The notes under the pieces are model-generated. The model did not search any database, was not told where the DNA came from, and was given only the letters and a program-made list of their open reading frames with translations. A stretch of DNA of 64,000 nucleotides from NCBI RefSeq assembly GCF_900167115.1, contig NZ_FUXZ01000009.1, positions 62,001 through 126,000 on the forward strand, read 5' to 3'. Both the position numbers and the translations under genes were made by a program. Source of the stretch: Eubacterium uniforme (GTDB lineage: Bacteria; Bacillota; Clostridia; Lachnospirales; Lachnospiraceae). This document shows positions 53,996-63,436 of this stretch, one piece after another (within the stretch, counting starts at the first letter, position 1; each line of letters starts with the position of its first letter).

Positions 53996-54544
53996 TTACT
54001 CCTTAGTTTCCGTATCTTCCTGTCCTTCATTTTTCTTCATTAATTCCCTAAAAGCTGTTTCATAAATCTTCTGACTAGCTTCCTTCCAATTACTACACAT
54101 AAGTGAAGCAATTTCCTTACTAGGTGCTGAAAGATTTAATTCAATCAAAAGCGTATCCCCTTCTTTTATCTGATTATGTACTATATACTCTCCATTTGTA
54201 CTCCTATAATAATCTGAAATAGTACCAACTTCGCTACGAAGCTGATATTTATTCTTTATAAGGTACATATCTACATCATCTATTATAGCATTAGTTATCT
54301 TGTTTTCAAAGAAACCTATGGTCTGCTCACCTTCAGTTGTTAAATGATAGTATGATGTATTTCTTTTTGTATCCATACTAACAAATCCTGAATCTATCAA
54401 TGAATTAATAGATTCCTGAAGTGAAAAGTATGACGTATAATTTCTTTCTAAAAAGAAATTTGAAATCTGCTCATTAGTTAATGGAAAATCAACTTTGTTT
54501 AGCATATATAATATTATTAGTTTATACTGTGTTGCTGAGTCCAC
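53996..54544 (-). CDS. DUF4364 family protein (winged-helix-like)
   Basis: 182 residues. The N-terminus (YKLIILYMLNKVDFPLTNEQISNFFLERNYTSYFSLQESINSLIDSGFV) is a PadR/winged-helix-like DNA-binding fold; the whole matches DUF4364, a clostridial family. Starts with a GTG whose G is shared with the engB TAG stop (TAGTG), so translation is coupled. A regulatory role is inferred only from the fold. Confidence 0.8.
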   Translation of the reverse strand: MDSATQYKLIILYMLNKVDFPLTNEQISNFFLERNYTSYFSLQESINSLIDSGFVSMDTKRNTSYYHLTTEGEQTIGFFENKITNAIIDDVDMYLIKNKYQLRSEVGTISDYYRSTNGEYIVHNQIKEGDTLLIELNLSAPSKEIASLMCSNWKEASQKIYETAFRELMKKNEGQEDTETKE

Positions 54545-55155
54545 TACCTATTCTCACTTTCTAATATTTCATTATCATTTGCGCCCTCAATAATATCCCA
54601 TATCTCATCTCTGCCCTGCTTTGTAACCGCAGAGAAAGGAATAATTTTAGTACCTGGCTTAACTTTAAGACCCTCTTTTATAGCCTTAATCTGTTTTTGT
54701 AATTGACTTCGTTTTATCTTATCTGCCTTAGTTGCTATAATTATTGGATTATAACCATTATATACAATCCAATCATACATATCCTTATCATTCTTTGAAG
54801 GATCATGTCTAATATCTATAAGAAGTAAAACTTCCTTTAAGCACTCAGACTTCTTAAGATAATTTTCAACCATCTTTCCCCATTTAGCCTTAACTGACTC
54901 TGAAACCTGCGCATACCCGTAACCTGGTAAATCTACAAAATAAAGTTCATCATTAATATTATAAAAATTTATAGTCTGTGTCTTTCCAGGTTTTTGCGAA
55001 GTTCTCGCTAAATTTTTTCTATTTAATAACCCATTAATAAGGGATGACTTACCAACATTTGACTTTCCAGCAAATGCAAACTCTGATTTATCATTCTCCG
55101 GCAATTTACTTGTAATTCCACAAACTGTCTCTAGTTCAACTGATTTAATAATCAT
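54544..55155 (-). CDS. engB: Ribosome biogenesis GTPase EngB/YsxC
   Basis: 203-residue essential GTPase for 50S assembly. G1 GKSNVGKSSL, G2 TSQKPGKTQT, G3 DLPGYGYA, G4 ATKADK and G5 SAVTKQG are present. Between lon (3 bases upstream) and DUF4364; the lon-engB order is common in Firmicutes. Confidence 0.96.
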   Translation of the reverse strand: MIIKSVELETVCGITSKLPENDKSEFAFAGKSNVGKSSLINGLLNRKNLARTSQKPGKTQTINFYNINDELYFVDLPGYGYAQVSESVKAKWGKMVENYLKKSECLKEVLLLIDIRHDPSKNDKDMYDWIVYNGYNPIIIATKADKIKRSQLQKQIKAIKEGLKVKPGTKIIPFSAVTKQGRDEIWDIIEGANDNEILESENR

Positions 55156-55158
55156 TTA

Positions 55159-57480
55159 TCAATCCTCTATTAACGCATTATTTAATACTTCATCCATATT
55201 ATGAACATAAACAATTTCAAGACCTCCTGTTATTTCCCTAGAAATCTCAGAAACATCTGTTTTGTTCTTATAAGGTACCAATACCTTTGTAATTCCTGCG
55301 ACCTTAGCAGCAAGAAGTTTTTCCTTCAATCCACCAATTGGAAGAACTCTACCTCTAAGAGTTATTTCACCAGTCATGGCGATATTAGCTCTAACAAGCT
55401 TACCTGTAATAGCTGAAATCATGGCTGTTGCCATAGTAATACCAGCTGATGGACCATCCTTAGGAACAGCACCTTCTGGAATATGAATATGTATATCGTG
55501 TTTTTCAAAGTAATCCTCAGGAATATCATATCTTTCTGAGATACTTCTAATAAAACTTAAGCCCGTAGTTGCTGATTCCTTCATTACATCTCCAAGCTTA
55601 CCAGTTAACATAATGTTACCTTTGCCAGGCATAACATTAACTTCAATCTGAAGAGTCTCACCACCAACTGATGTCCAGGCAAGACCTCTTACAATACCAA
55701 TCTCATCAGTTAAATTAGCCGGATCAATATCATAAATTTCATTACCTAAGTACTTAGTTAAATTATCAGTAGTTACTTCAACACTTTCTTTATGATTCTC
55801 TACAATCTCTCTTGCAGCCTTTCTACAAATCTGTGCAATCTTACGCTCAAGCGTACGAACACCTGATTCTCTTGTATAATGAACTATAATTTTCTTAATA
55901 GCATCATCATCAATAAATAGCTGCTCTGATTTAATTCCATTAATCTTCTTCTGCTTTTCAATCAAATGCTCTTTAGCAATATGATCTTTTTCATTAGCAG
56001 TATAACTATTAACATCAATAATTTCCATTCTGTCAAGAAGTGGTCTTGGAATGGTTCTTACATCATTAGCAGTTGCAATGAATAAAACTGCAGATAAATC
56101 AATTGGAATCTCTATATAATGATCTCTGAACTTAGAGTTCTGCTCAGGGTCTAAAACCTCAAGCAGTGCAGCAGATGGATCTCCCTTATAATCACCACCT
56201 AACTTATCAATTTCATCAAGAAGCATAAGTGGATTCTTAAAGCCCGCCTGTCTTAAACCATTTGCAATACGACCTGGCATGGCACCAACATATGTCTTTC
56301 TATGACCTCTAATTTCAGCTTCATCTCTAACACCACCAAGACTGATACGTACATACTCCTTATCAAGAGCCTCCGCAACAGACTTAGCTATGGAAGTTTT
56401 ACCTGTACCTGGAGGACCAATAAGACAAAGGATTGGACTATAACCGCCCTCTGGCTGAAGTGCTCTAACAGCAAGGTATTCCATAATTCTTTCCTTTACT
56501 TTTTCAAGACCATAATGATTACTATCAAGTACCTTCTTAGTATTTGTAAGATCAATACTATCCTTTGATGTCTTATCCCATGGAAGTTCAAGTAAAGTTT
56601 CTATATAACTTCTAATAACGCTCGCTTCTGAAGGGTTATTAGACTGAGTTCTAAATCTGTTAATTTCCTTGTTAATTCTTTCCTTAACTTCATCACTTGC
56701 TTTAAGCTTACTTACTTCCTCAGCAAATGCATCCGCATCAGAAACAACATCAGTTTCGCCAAGTTCTTCTCTTATAAGTTTCATCTGCTCACGAAGAACA
56801 TACTCTCTCTGATTGTCATCAATCTGTTTCTTAACTCTCTCCTGAAACTGATTCTTAATAGTAATAACCTGAATTTCATTTGAAAGAGTTTTATTAATAA
56901 CCTCATACTGTGTTGAAATATCCTCAGCTTCAAGGAATTCCTGCTTTACAGCGTAATTAATCGGAAGATTAATTGCTGTCTGAAGTAATAATTGTGATAA
57001 ATCATTAGTATCTACAAGGCTTTTAACTGTCTCCTGTGTAATCTTTTCATTAACCTTGGCATAATCTGCTATAAGTTCCTTAATAAGCCTCTTCATTGCT
57101 TCTAAAACCACAGAATCAACATTATTCGAAACATCTGCAAGTTCACATACTTCTGCCCTGATAAATGGATCATCTAAAATGATTTCAAGAAGTTCAGCAC
57201 GAAGTTTAACCTCAACTAAAACTCTTGTCATCTTATTAGGCATTTTAATAACCTGCTTAACTTTAGCTAATACACCTACTTTATACAAATCATCAAACTC
57301 AGGAGTATCATCAACCTGATTTTTTAAAGTCACAATGAAAAGATCTACATTTTTCATCATGGCATTCTCCGCAGCCTTAACTGATTTATTATCACTAATA
57401 TCAAAATGAACAAGCATTCCTGGTAAAAGTGTAGTATTATTAAGAACCGCAGTACCTACAATTTCTCTCTTATCTTCCAT
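55159..57480 (-). CDS. lon: ATP-dependent protease Lon
   Basis: 773 residues of the standard LonA type: N-terminal substrate-binding domain (1-300), AAA+ module with Walker A GPPGTGKTS and Walker B LLDEIDKLG, and protease domain with catalytic Ser in PKDGPSAGI and Lys in GGLKEKLLAA. GGGGG is 5 bases from the ATG, 25 bases after clpX. Confidence 0.98.
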   Translation of the reverse strand: MEDKREIVGTAVLNNTTLLPGMLVHFDISDNKSVKAAENAMMKNVDLFIVTLKNQVDDTPEFDDLYKVGVLAKVKQVIKMPNKMTRVLVEVKLRAELLEIILDDPFIRAEVCELADVSNNVDSVVLEAMKRLIKELIADYAKVNEKITQETVKSLVDTNDLSQLLLQTAINLPINYAVKQEFLEAEDISTQYEVINKTLSNEIQVITIKNQFQERVKKQIDDNQREYVLREQMKLIREELGETDVVSDADAFAEEVSKLKASDEVKERINKEINRFRTQSNNPSEASVIRSYIETLLELPWDKTSKDSIDLTNTKKVLDSNHYGLEKVKERIMEYLAVRALQPEGGYSPILCLIGPPGTGKTSIAKSVAEALDKEYVRISLGGVRDEAEIRGHRKTYVGAMPGRIANGLRQAGFKNPLMLLDEIDKLGGDYKGDPSAALLEVLDPEQNSKFRDHYIEIPIDLSAVLFIATANDVRTIPRPLLDRMEIIDVNSYTANEKDHIAKEHLIEKQKKINGIKSEQLFIDDDAIKKIIVHYTRESGVRTLERKIAQICRKAAREIVENHKESVEVTTDNLTKYLGNEIYDIDPANLTDEIGIVRGLAWTSVGGETLQIEVNVMPGKGNIMLTGKLGDVMKESATTGLSFIRSISERYDIPEDYFEKHDIHIHIPEGAVPKDGPSAGITMATAMISAITGKLVRANIAMTGEITLRGRVLPIGGLKEKLLAAKVAGITKVLVPYKNKTDVSEISREITGGLEIVYVHNMDEVLNNALIED

Positions 57481-57505
57481 ACAATCCCCCTAGACAGCTC
57501 CTGTC

Positions 57506-58810
57506 TTAAGAAGCAGTATTCTTAGTACGCTTCTTCTTTGTAACATCCTTAATTTTAGCTTCTAAATCAAGTTCAAGTTCAGGCTCCTTACCTTCTGTAA
57601 CTGTTTCCTTTGTGATTACACAACGACTAATCTGATCATTAGATGGAACTTCATACATAATTTCCATCATAGTTTCCTCTAAAATAGATCTAAGACCTCT
57701 AGCACCAGTCTTTCTCTCAAGTGCCTTCTTAGCAATTGCTCTTAATGCTTCATCAGTAAAATCAAGTTCAACATCTTCAAGTTTGAACAATGCCTGATAC
57801 TGTTTAACAATCGCATTCTTAGGCTCAACTAAGATTCTTACAAGTGCTTCCTCGTCAAGGCTGTCAAGTGAAACTACTACAGGTACACGACCAACAAATT
57901 CAGGAATAATACCAAATTTAACCAAATCCTCTGGCTGAACATCCTTAAATCTGTCAGTATTAAGTCCGTCCTTGCTTTCGTTAATATCTGCAAGGAAACC
58001 AATTGACTTCTGGTCCTGACGTGTCTCAATAATCTTTTCAAGTCCAGCAAATGCTCCACCACAAATAAACAAGATATTAGTAGTATCAATATGATACATC
58101 TCTTGCTGTGGATGCTTTCTTCCACCCTGAGGTGGCACTGAAGCAACAGTACCTTCTAAGATTTTTAGAAGTGCCTGCTGAACGCCTTCACCTGAAACAT
58201 CTCTTGTAATTGAAACATTCTCTGATTTCTTTGTAATCTTATCTATTTCATCGATATAAACTATACCGTATTCTGCTTTTTCAATATCACCATCAGCTGC
58301 CTGAATAAGCTTAAGTAAAATATTCTCAACATCTTCACCAACGTAACCTGCTTCCGTAAGTGTTGTAGCATCTGCAATAGCAAATGGTACATTAAGCATA
58401 CGTGCAAGTGTTTCAGCTAAAAATGTCTTACCTGAACCTGTAGGTCCAAGCATTAAGATATTTGACTTTTGTAATTCAACATCAACCTCTGATGCTCTGT
58501 TAATTCTCTTATAATGATTATATACAGCAACAGCTAATGCTCTTTTAGCATCTTCCTGTCCAATAACATATTCATCAAGAAATGCTTTTATCTCCTTTGG
58601 CTTTCTTGATAAATCTGGTTTGTAATCTTCCTTCTCATCGAATTTAGCATCTTCAAACTCTTCTTCAATAATCTCTGCACATAACTCAACACATTCATCA
58701 CAAATGTACAGATTACCAGGTCCAGCGATAAGCTTTCTTACCTGACTCTGTGTCTTTCCACAGAATGAGCATGAGTATGAAACATAGTCATTTCCTCTTT
58801 TATTAGCCAT
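57506..58810 (-). CDS. clpX: ATP-dependent Clp protease ATP-binding subunit ClpX
   Basis: 434 residues. N-terminal four-Cys zinc domain (CSFCGK ... CDECVELC), Walker A GPTGSGKT, Walker B VYIDEIDK, pore loop GYVGED, sensor [13 protein letters not shown] and the IGF-like tripeptide loop (IGFLAD) for ClpP docking. It unfolds substrates for ClpP, encoded just upstream. Confidence 0.98.
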   Translation of the reverse strand: MANKRGNDYVSYSCSFCGKTQSQVRKLIAGPGNLYICDECVELCAEIIEEEFEDAKFDEKEDYKPDLSRKPKEIKAFLDEYVIGQEDAKRALAVAVYNHYKRINRASEVDVELQKSNILMLGPTGSGKTFLAETLARMLNVPFAIADATTLTEAGYVGEDVENILLKLIQAADGDIEKAEYGIVYIDEIDKITKKSENVSITRDVSGEGVQQALLKILEGTVASVPPQGGRKHPQQEMYHIDTTNILFICGGAFAGLEKIIETRQDQKSIGFLADINESKDGLNTDRFKDVQPEDLVKFGIIPEFVGRVPVVVSLDSLDEEALVRILVEPKNAIVKQYQALFKLEDVELDFTDEALRAIAKKALERKTGARGLRSILEETMMEIMYEVPSNDQISRCVITKETVTEGKEPELELDLEAKIKDVTKKKRTKNTAS

Positions 58811-58835
58811 ATTTTCCTTCCTTCTTATATAGCAC

Positions 58836-58864
58836 TTTAAGGGGTACGAAAAGTACCCCTTAAA
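58836..58864 (-). repeat. Intercistronic hairpin between clpP and clpX
   Basis: Perfect 12-bp stem TTTAAGGGGTAC / GTACCCCTTAAA with a 5-base loop, 6 bases after the clpP stop and 25 bases before the clpX start. No T run follows, so it is more likely an RNA processing or stability element, or a weak terminator, than a full stop. Confidence 0.7.
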
Positions 58865-58870
58865 ATAATA

Positions 58871-59452
58871 TTATCTTTCAATTATAACCTTATCAATAAG
58901 ACCATATTCTGCTGCTTCTGCTGCATCCATGAAATTATCTCTATCAGTATCTTTTTCGATAACTTCTAATGGCTTACCAGTATTAGAAGCTAGAATCTCA
59001 TTTAACTTTTTCTTTGTCTTTAAAATATGTTCTGCAGCAATCTGAATTTCTGTAGCCTGGCCCTGTGCTCCACCAAGTGGCTGATGAATCATAATTTCAG
59101 CATTAGGAAGAGCCATTCTCTTTCCTTTAGCACCACCAGATAATAAAAATGCACCCATACTAGCTGCCATACCAACACAGATTGTTGATACATCACACTT
59201 TATGTAATTCATTGTATCATAAATAGCCATACCTGCAGTAACTGATCCTCCTGGACTATTAATATATAAATGAATGTCCTTTGAAGGATCTTCTGATTCG
59301 AGGAAAAGAAGCTGTGCAACTATTACGCTTGCTGAAGCATCATTAACCTCTCCATCAAGAAAGATAATTCTTTCTTTAAGCAGTCTTGAATAGATATCAT
59401 ATGATCTCTCTCCTCTGCTTGTCTGTTCTATGACATAAGGTATTAAACTCAT
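58871..59452 (-). CDS. clpP: ATP-dependent Clp protease proteolytic subunit ClpP
   Basis: 193-residue serine protease. Catalytic Ser98 in GMAASMGA and His123 in MIHQPLGG, with the Asp further on; N-terminal [19 protein letters not shown] forms the axial loop. GGGGG is 7 bases before the ATG. Follows tig by 26 bases. Confidence 0.98.
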   Translation of the reverse strand: MSLIPYVIEQTSRGERSYDIYSRLLKERIIFLDGEVNDASASVIVAQLLFLESEDPSKDIHLYINSPGGSVTAGMAIYDTMNYIKCDVSTICVGMAASMGAFLLSGGAKGKRMALPNAEIMIHQPLGGAQGQATEIQIAAEHILKTKKKLNEILASNTGKPLEVIEKDTDRDNFMDAAEAAEYGLIDKVIIER

Positions 59453-59478
59453 TTTAATTCCCCCGTTCTTCTAGTTAT

Positions 59479-60759
59479 TTATTTTGCCTGTTCAACGATT
59501 AAATCTACAGCCTTCTGAACAGCCAAATCAGACTTCATCTGTTTGATTTCGTTTTCACCCATATAACCTTTAAGTGTTTCAAATTCCATCTGATAGTTTT
59601 CAGCCATCTTCTGTAACTGTTCATCAACATTTTCATCTGAAATTTCAATCTTTTCAGCTGCAGCAATTGCTTCAAGAACAAGTCTTGACTGAATTCTCTT
59701 AAGAGCCTGTGGCTTCATCTGTTCAGCCATTGTTTCAGCTGTAAGGCCTGTCATCTGCATATACTGCTGAATTGTGAATCCCTGTGCCTGCATGTTCTGA
59801 GCCATCTCGTTAACCATCATACGAGCCTGTTCATCAACCATAGCATCTGGAATTTCCATCTTAGAATCTTCGATAATCTTTTCGATAATCTTGTTTTCCT
59901 TTTCAACCTTAGCAGCGTTTTCCTTACGCTCTGTGATTGTCTTCTTAACGTCTTCCTTATATTCATCAACTGTATCAAATTCTGAAATATCCTGAACGAA
60001 GTCTTCATCAACTTCTGGAAGTTCTTTCTTCTTGATACTTAAAATTTCAACTTTAAATGTAGCTGGCTTACCAGCAAGTTCAGCTGCCTGATACTGCTCT
60101 GGGAATGTAACGTTAACATCAACTTTATCTCCTACATTCTTTCCAATAAGCTGTTCTTCAAATGTATCGATGAATGAATGTGATCCAATTGTAAGTGCAT
60201 AATCTTCACCCTTACCACCATCAAATGCAACTCCATCGATGAATCCTTCGAAGTTAATATTAGCAATATCACCATCTTCAATTGCTCTATCTTCTACAGG
60301 AACGATTCTTGAATTCTGTTCTCTAACTTTATTAATTTCAGCTTCAATATCTTCATCTGTAACTTCAACAGGTGATGTTTCAACTTCAACGCCCTTATAT
60401 TCACCAAGTTCAACTTCTGGTTTTAATGCAACTGTTGCAGTAAAGATAAAATCTTTACCTTTCTCAATCTGTGTAACATCTACTTCTGGACGAGAAACAA
60501 TTTCTAATCCACTTTCAGTAGCAGCCTCATCATAAGCCTCTGGCATACAAATGTTTGCAGCCTCCTCATAGAAAACCCCAGCGCCATACATCTTTTCAAC
60601 CATGTTCTGTGGAACTTTTCCTTTTCTAAATCCTGGTACGCTAAATTCGCCCTTCTTCTTTTCATATGCTTTTTTAATAGCATCCTCAAATTTAGCTGCA
60701 TCTACTGTAATAGTAAATTTTGCGGTATTGTTTTCTAATGTTTCAACTGTGAAACTCAT
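59479..60759 (-). CDS. tig: Trigger factor
   Basis: 426-residue ribosome-bound chaperone/prolyl isomerase. N-terminal ribosome-binding loop GFRKGKVPQ near residue 45, FKBP-type PPIase domain about 160-245 (FEGFIDGVAFDGGKGEDYALTIGS), then the helical C-terminal arms. The start MSFTVETL at 60759 follows AAGGAGG by 9 bases. First gene of tig-clpP-clpX-lon-engB-DUF4364-deacetylase. Confidence 0.97.
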   Translation of the reverse strand: MSFTVETLENNTAKFTITVDAAKFEDAIKKAYEKKKGEFSVPGFRKGKVPQNMVEKMYGAGVFYEEAANICMPEAYDEAATESGLEIVSRPEVDVTQIEKGKDFIFTATVALKPEVELGEYKGVEVETSPVEVTDEDIEAEINKVREQNSRIVPVEDRAIEDGDIANINFEGFIDGVAFDGGKGEDYALTIGSHSFIDTFEEQLIGKNVGDKVDVNVTFPEQYQAAELAGKPATFKVEILSIKKKELPEVDEDFVQDISEFDTVDEYKEDVKKTITERKENAAKVEKENKIIEKIIEDSKMEIPDAMVDEQARMMVNEMAQNMQAQGFTIQQYMQMTGLTAETMAEQMKPQALKRIQSRLVLEAIAAAEKIEISDENVDEQLQKMAENYQMEFETLKGYMGENEIKQMKSDLAVQKAVDLIVEQAK

Positions 60760-60911
60760 CGGTAATATCCTCCTTGATTTTAAATACGGCATTTATGCCC
60801 TCGCCTTATGGTCTACGGCAATAAACAATTATATCATATATTTGTTATTATGTCGACTAAAAGCAAGTATTTATTTTAATTATTATTTTGTACATATGTT
60901 ACATAAACATC

Positions 60912-61988
60912 TTATTCTTCACTACTATCAGTGATACCATAAAAATCATAAAGTGCATCTTTTGCATCCTGCCAATCTTCATCAGTCCAATTGTCCATAT
61001 CTTCTACATCAAGACCAATTGACTTAAGATCAATATTCTCCAAATACTTTTTCATAGCTTCGTTTGATGGAGTCTTTTCAATGTTCTCCACAGCACTTTC
61101 TATAACTTCATCTGGTACAGAAATGATACCAACTTTATTGAATTTACTATATCGTATATCAATAATATATTTATTTACCTTGTATGTAGAACTATTATCA
61201 GCACTCTCGCTAATAAGCATCTTCTCCATAAGTTTTGATAAATCCATAGTAATTCTTACCGGTCTGCTGCTCTTCTTGCTAAACCATGCTGTAATTTCGA
61301 TATCTACTGGTTCTTCCTTATCAGCATTTGCTACGGAAATAATACTGTTCACATCTTCATTACCCATACCTTTTAGAGCTTCATTTAAAAGATCACTAGA
61401 AAGGATTCCGCTAACTTTAGTACATCTAATCTTGCCAACTTTCTCCATCTTCTTAACTCTAAACTTTTCACGGTTATTTGAAAATGTTGAAACTAAAGAC
61501 ATCTGTGCCTTAAGCTGTCCGCCATTAGCCGCAGAAACATTTTTATACCATTCCTGTTTTGATTCATCATCTTCTTTAAGTGGAGTATTTCTTGAATATA
61601 CTATATTATTATCAGCATTTTCCATAGAATATACTTCTACTTCATTTTGACTTTCTTCACCATCAAAATCTAATTTATCAATACCCTTCATGTGAGTAAT
61701 TACAGGATTACTTGTTGTCTCAATATTACAATCCATATGTTCAATAATATTTTTTTCTTCATCATCAACTGATGTAACCAAATCATATGTAATTCCCATA
61801 TGAATTTTTGCAGATTTTATATCAGAAACTGCAAGCTTAGCATTATCCAAAATAGCTCCAGCTTCAAGATTCTCCGTACTACCACAAGAAGTAATATAAA
61901 AAACAATAAACAAAATCAAACAAATAATTGAAATAATAATTAACAAACATCTTGTATTTAATTCAACCAATTTTTCTCTCAAGCTCAT
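60912..61988 (-). CDS. Lipoprotein of unknown function
   Basis: 358 residues. A hydrophobic signal (CLLIIISIICLILFIVFYIT) ends in ITSC, a lipobox giving Cys35 as the lipid site. The rest is a secreted domain resembling clostridial LolA/LppX-like DUF6612-type proteins (repeated long strands, NNREKFRVKKMEKVGKIRCTKVSG); that match is tentative. The acidic C-terminus ends in SSEE. Single gene. Confidence 0.72.
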   Translation of the reverse strand: MSLREKLVELNTRCLLIIISIICLILFIVFYITSCGSTENLEAGAILDNAKLAVSDIKSAKIHMGITYDLVTSVDDEEKNIIEHMDCNIETTSNPVITHMKGIDKLDFDGEESQNEVEVYSMENADNNIVYSRNTPLKEDDESKQEWYKNVSAANGGQLKAQMSLVSTFSNNREKFRVKKMEKVGKIRCTKVSGILSSDLLNEALKGMGNEDVNSIISVANADKEEPVDIEITAWFSKKSSRPVRITMDLSKLMEKMLISESADNSSTYKVNKYIIDIRYSKFNKVGIISVPDEVIESAVENIEKTPSNEAMKKYLENIDLKSIGLDVEDMDNWTDEDWQDAKDALYDFYGITDSSEE

Positions 61989-62122
61989 CTTTTTCCCATC
62001 TACTTTCTTTTATTCTTTATATATTATATTACCCTATATTATTTCCTATCAATAGGCATACATACCTACTTTTATTTTAAATAAAAATGCAGAAAATTTC
62101 AACCTATTATCGAACTATTATT

Positions 62123-62156
62123 AAAAAAACAGCAAGCAAGAAGCCCGCTGTTTTTT
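62123..62156 (-). terminator. tRNA operon terminator
   Basis: AAAAACAGC / GCTGTTTTT outer stem with an inner GGC...GC pairing and a long T run on the minus strand, 16 bases after tRNA-Leu. Confidence 0.85.
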
Positions 62157-62171
62157 CTCAATAGACTTAAA

Positions 62172-62251
62172 TGCGGATGACAGGAATCGAACCTGCACGG
62201 TCTCCCACTAGAACCTAAATCTAGCGCGTCTGCCAGTTCCGCCACATCCGC
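62172..62251 (-). tRNA. tRNA-Leu (anticodon TAG)
   Basis: Acceptor GCGGATG/CATCCGC, anticodon stem CTAGA/TCTAG with loop TTTAGGT (anticodon TAG), and a long class II variable arm (TGGGAGACCGTG region), as expected for Leu. No CCA. Last gene of the operon. Confidence 0.95.
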
Positions 62252-62307
62252 ATGTGTCTAATCACAAATAAAAAATGTAACAACCTCAAATGAAATTGTT
62301 ACATAAG

Positions 62308-62380
62308 TGAGGCATCGGGGACTCGAACCCCGGACAACTTGATTAAAAGTCAAGTGCTCTACCACCTGAGCTAATGCCCC
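62308..62380 (-). tRNA. tRNA-Lys (anticodon TTT)
   Basis: Acceptor GGGGCAT/ATGCCTC (one G-U), anticodon stem CTTGA/TCAAG, loop CTTTTAA (anticodon TTT), T arm CCGGGG-type. No CCA. Confidence 0.95.
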
Positions 62381-62398
62381 ATACTTTTAAATTGGAAA

Positions 62399-62470
62399 CT
62401 GGGCTAACTGGATTCGAACCAGCGAATGCAGGAGTCAAAGTCCTGTGCCTTACCGCTTGGCGATAGCCCA
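62399..62470 (-). tRNA. tRNA-Gln (anticodon TTG)
   Basis: Acceptor TGGGCTA/TAGCCCA with U1-A72 typical of Gln, anticodon stem CAGGA/TCCTG, loop CTTTGAC (anticodon TTG). No CCA. Confidence 0.95.
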
Positions 62471-62491
62471 ATGGTCAGTTAAATTACTGAA

Positions 62492-62566
62492 GGTGGATAG
62501 AGGGATTCGAACCCTCGGCCTCCAGAGCCACAATCTGGCGCGCTAACCAACTGCGCTATACCCACC
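62492..62566 (-). tRNA. tRNA-His (anticodon GTG)
   Basis: Acceptor GTGGGTA/TATCCAC with the extra G(-1) encoded and paired to C73, the His identity element. Anticodon stem CCAGA/TCTGG, loop TTGTGGC (anticodon GTG). No CCA. Confidence 0.95.
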
Positions 62567-62643
62567 ATGTTAGCTTGGGTAACCATCGTAATTGATTTTA
62601 TTGAAAACCGATTACCCGTGATAATTATTATCACTGATGTAAA

Positions 62644-62717
<74 letters not shown>

Positions 62718-62740
62718 ACATGCCATAATTGGCATACAAA

Positions 62741-62811
62741 AGCGGGTGATGGGAATCGAACCCACGTATCCAGCTTGGAAGGCTGGTGTTCTACCATTGA
62801 ACTACACCCGC
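62741..62811 (-). tRNA. tRNA-Gly (anticodon TCC)
   Basis: Acceptor GCGGGTG/CACCCGC, anticodon stem CCAGC/GCTGG, loop CTTCCAA (anticodon TCC). 71 bases, no CCA. Confidence 0.95.
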
Positions 62812-62819
62812 ATAAAGCA

Positions 62820-62894
62820 TCGGGGTGACAGGATTCGAACCTGCGACCTCTTGATCCCAAATCAAGCGCTCTAGCCAAGCTGAGCCACACCCCG
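62820..62894 (-). tRNA. tRNA-Pro (anticodon TGG)
   Basis: Acceptor CGGGGTG/CACCCCG, anticodon stem CTTGA/TCAAG, loop TTTGGGA (anticodon TGG). No CCA. First gene of the operon, 42 bases after the -10 box. Confidence 0.95.
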
Positions 62895-62936
62895 TATTAT
62901 ATTTAATACGGCGTCGTTTTTCACAACGCAAGAAGT

Positions 62937-62965
62937 ATTATATAATAGGTGTGCTCACTTGTCAA
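62937..62965 (-). promoter_or_regulatory. Consensus promoter of the seven-tRNA operon
   Basis: TTGACA, 17-base spacer, TATAAT: a perfect match to the housekeeping sigma consensus, as expected for stable RNA. Confidence 0.85.
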
Positions 62966-63064
62966 CAACTTTTTACAAATATTTTAAAAAAGTTTTTTAA
63001 CACGGCTAAAAGTCGCTAAAATGCGTGTTTTATTATGCATTTTTATTTTGTAATTTTCAAAAAA

Positions 63065-63355
63065 TTATCCCTGAAGACCTGCTGCCTGTCTAATCATATC
63101 TTCTACAACGATGTCATAAATCTCACCAATAGAATTACAATACTCTAAAACTTTCCAGGGCTCATTTGTATGAAAATGAATTTTAACAAGATCTTCATCT
63201 CCTGCAGCAATCAAACTATTACCTTCAAAATGCTCTGTAATGTAATCTGCGATTTCATCTTCATCTAAATCTTCATCTCTGCGATCAATTAAAAGCTGTG
63301 TATCATAACGATATGCAAACTGATCATCTTCTGCATCAATACTCTGAATTCCCAT
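63065..63355 (-). CDS. Stand-alone DAK/FakA C-terminal domain protein
   Basis: 96 residues. The sequence FAYRYDTQLLIDRR ... GNSLIAAGDEDLVKIHFHTNEP ... EYCNSIGEIYDIVVEDMIRQ matches the last domain of the DAK2/FakA (YloV) fatty-acid kinase family, without the DAK2 kinase domain itself. It probably is a small partner or remnant of such a kinase. The ATG at 63355 lacks a direct Shine-Dalgarno: a strong AAAGGAGG sits 28 bases upstream, before a hairpin and an in-frame TAG. Confidence 0.7.
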   Translation of the reverse strand: MGIQSIDAEDDQFAYRYDTQLLIDRRDEDLDEDEIADYITEHFEGNSLIAAGDEDLVKIHFHTNEPWKVLEYCNSIGEIYDIVVEDMIRQAAGLQG

Positions 63356-63391
63356 ATTCTAGTTGCACGGATAAACCATGCTACCTCCTTT
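63356..63391 (-). promoter_or_regulatory. Hairpin-bridged ribosome binding site with a decoy six-codon ORF
   Basis: AAAGGAGG (63384-63391), two bases, hairpin GCATGG-TTTAT-CCGTGC (63365-63381, one U-G), nine bases, then the ATG at 63355. An ATG inside the hairpin (63379) is 4 bases from the Shine-Dalgarno and in frame with the gene, but reads only six codons (MVYPCN) before TAG. Confidence 0.5.
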
Positions 63392-63436
63392 TTATTTTAT
63401 TAAACCATCTCTACCTAGACATCAACATAAATCAAT

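Noticed and set aside
63359-63361. TAG read as pyrrolysine in the DAK-like gene
   Set aside because: No pyl genes or PYLIS-like context seen; nonsense, mini-ORF or hairpin bridging are simpler.
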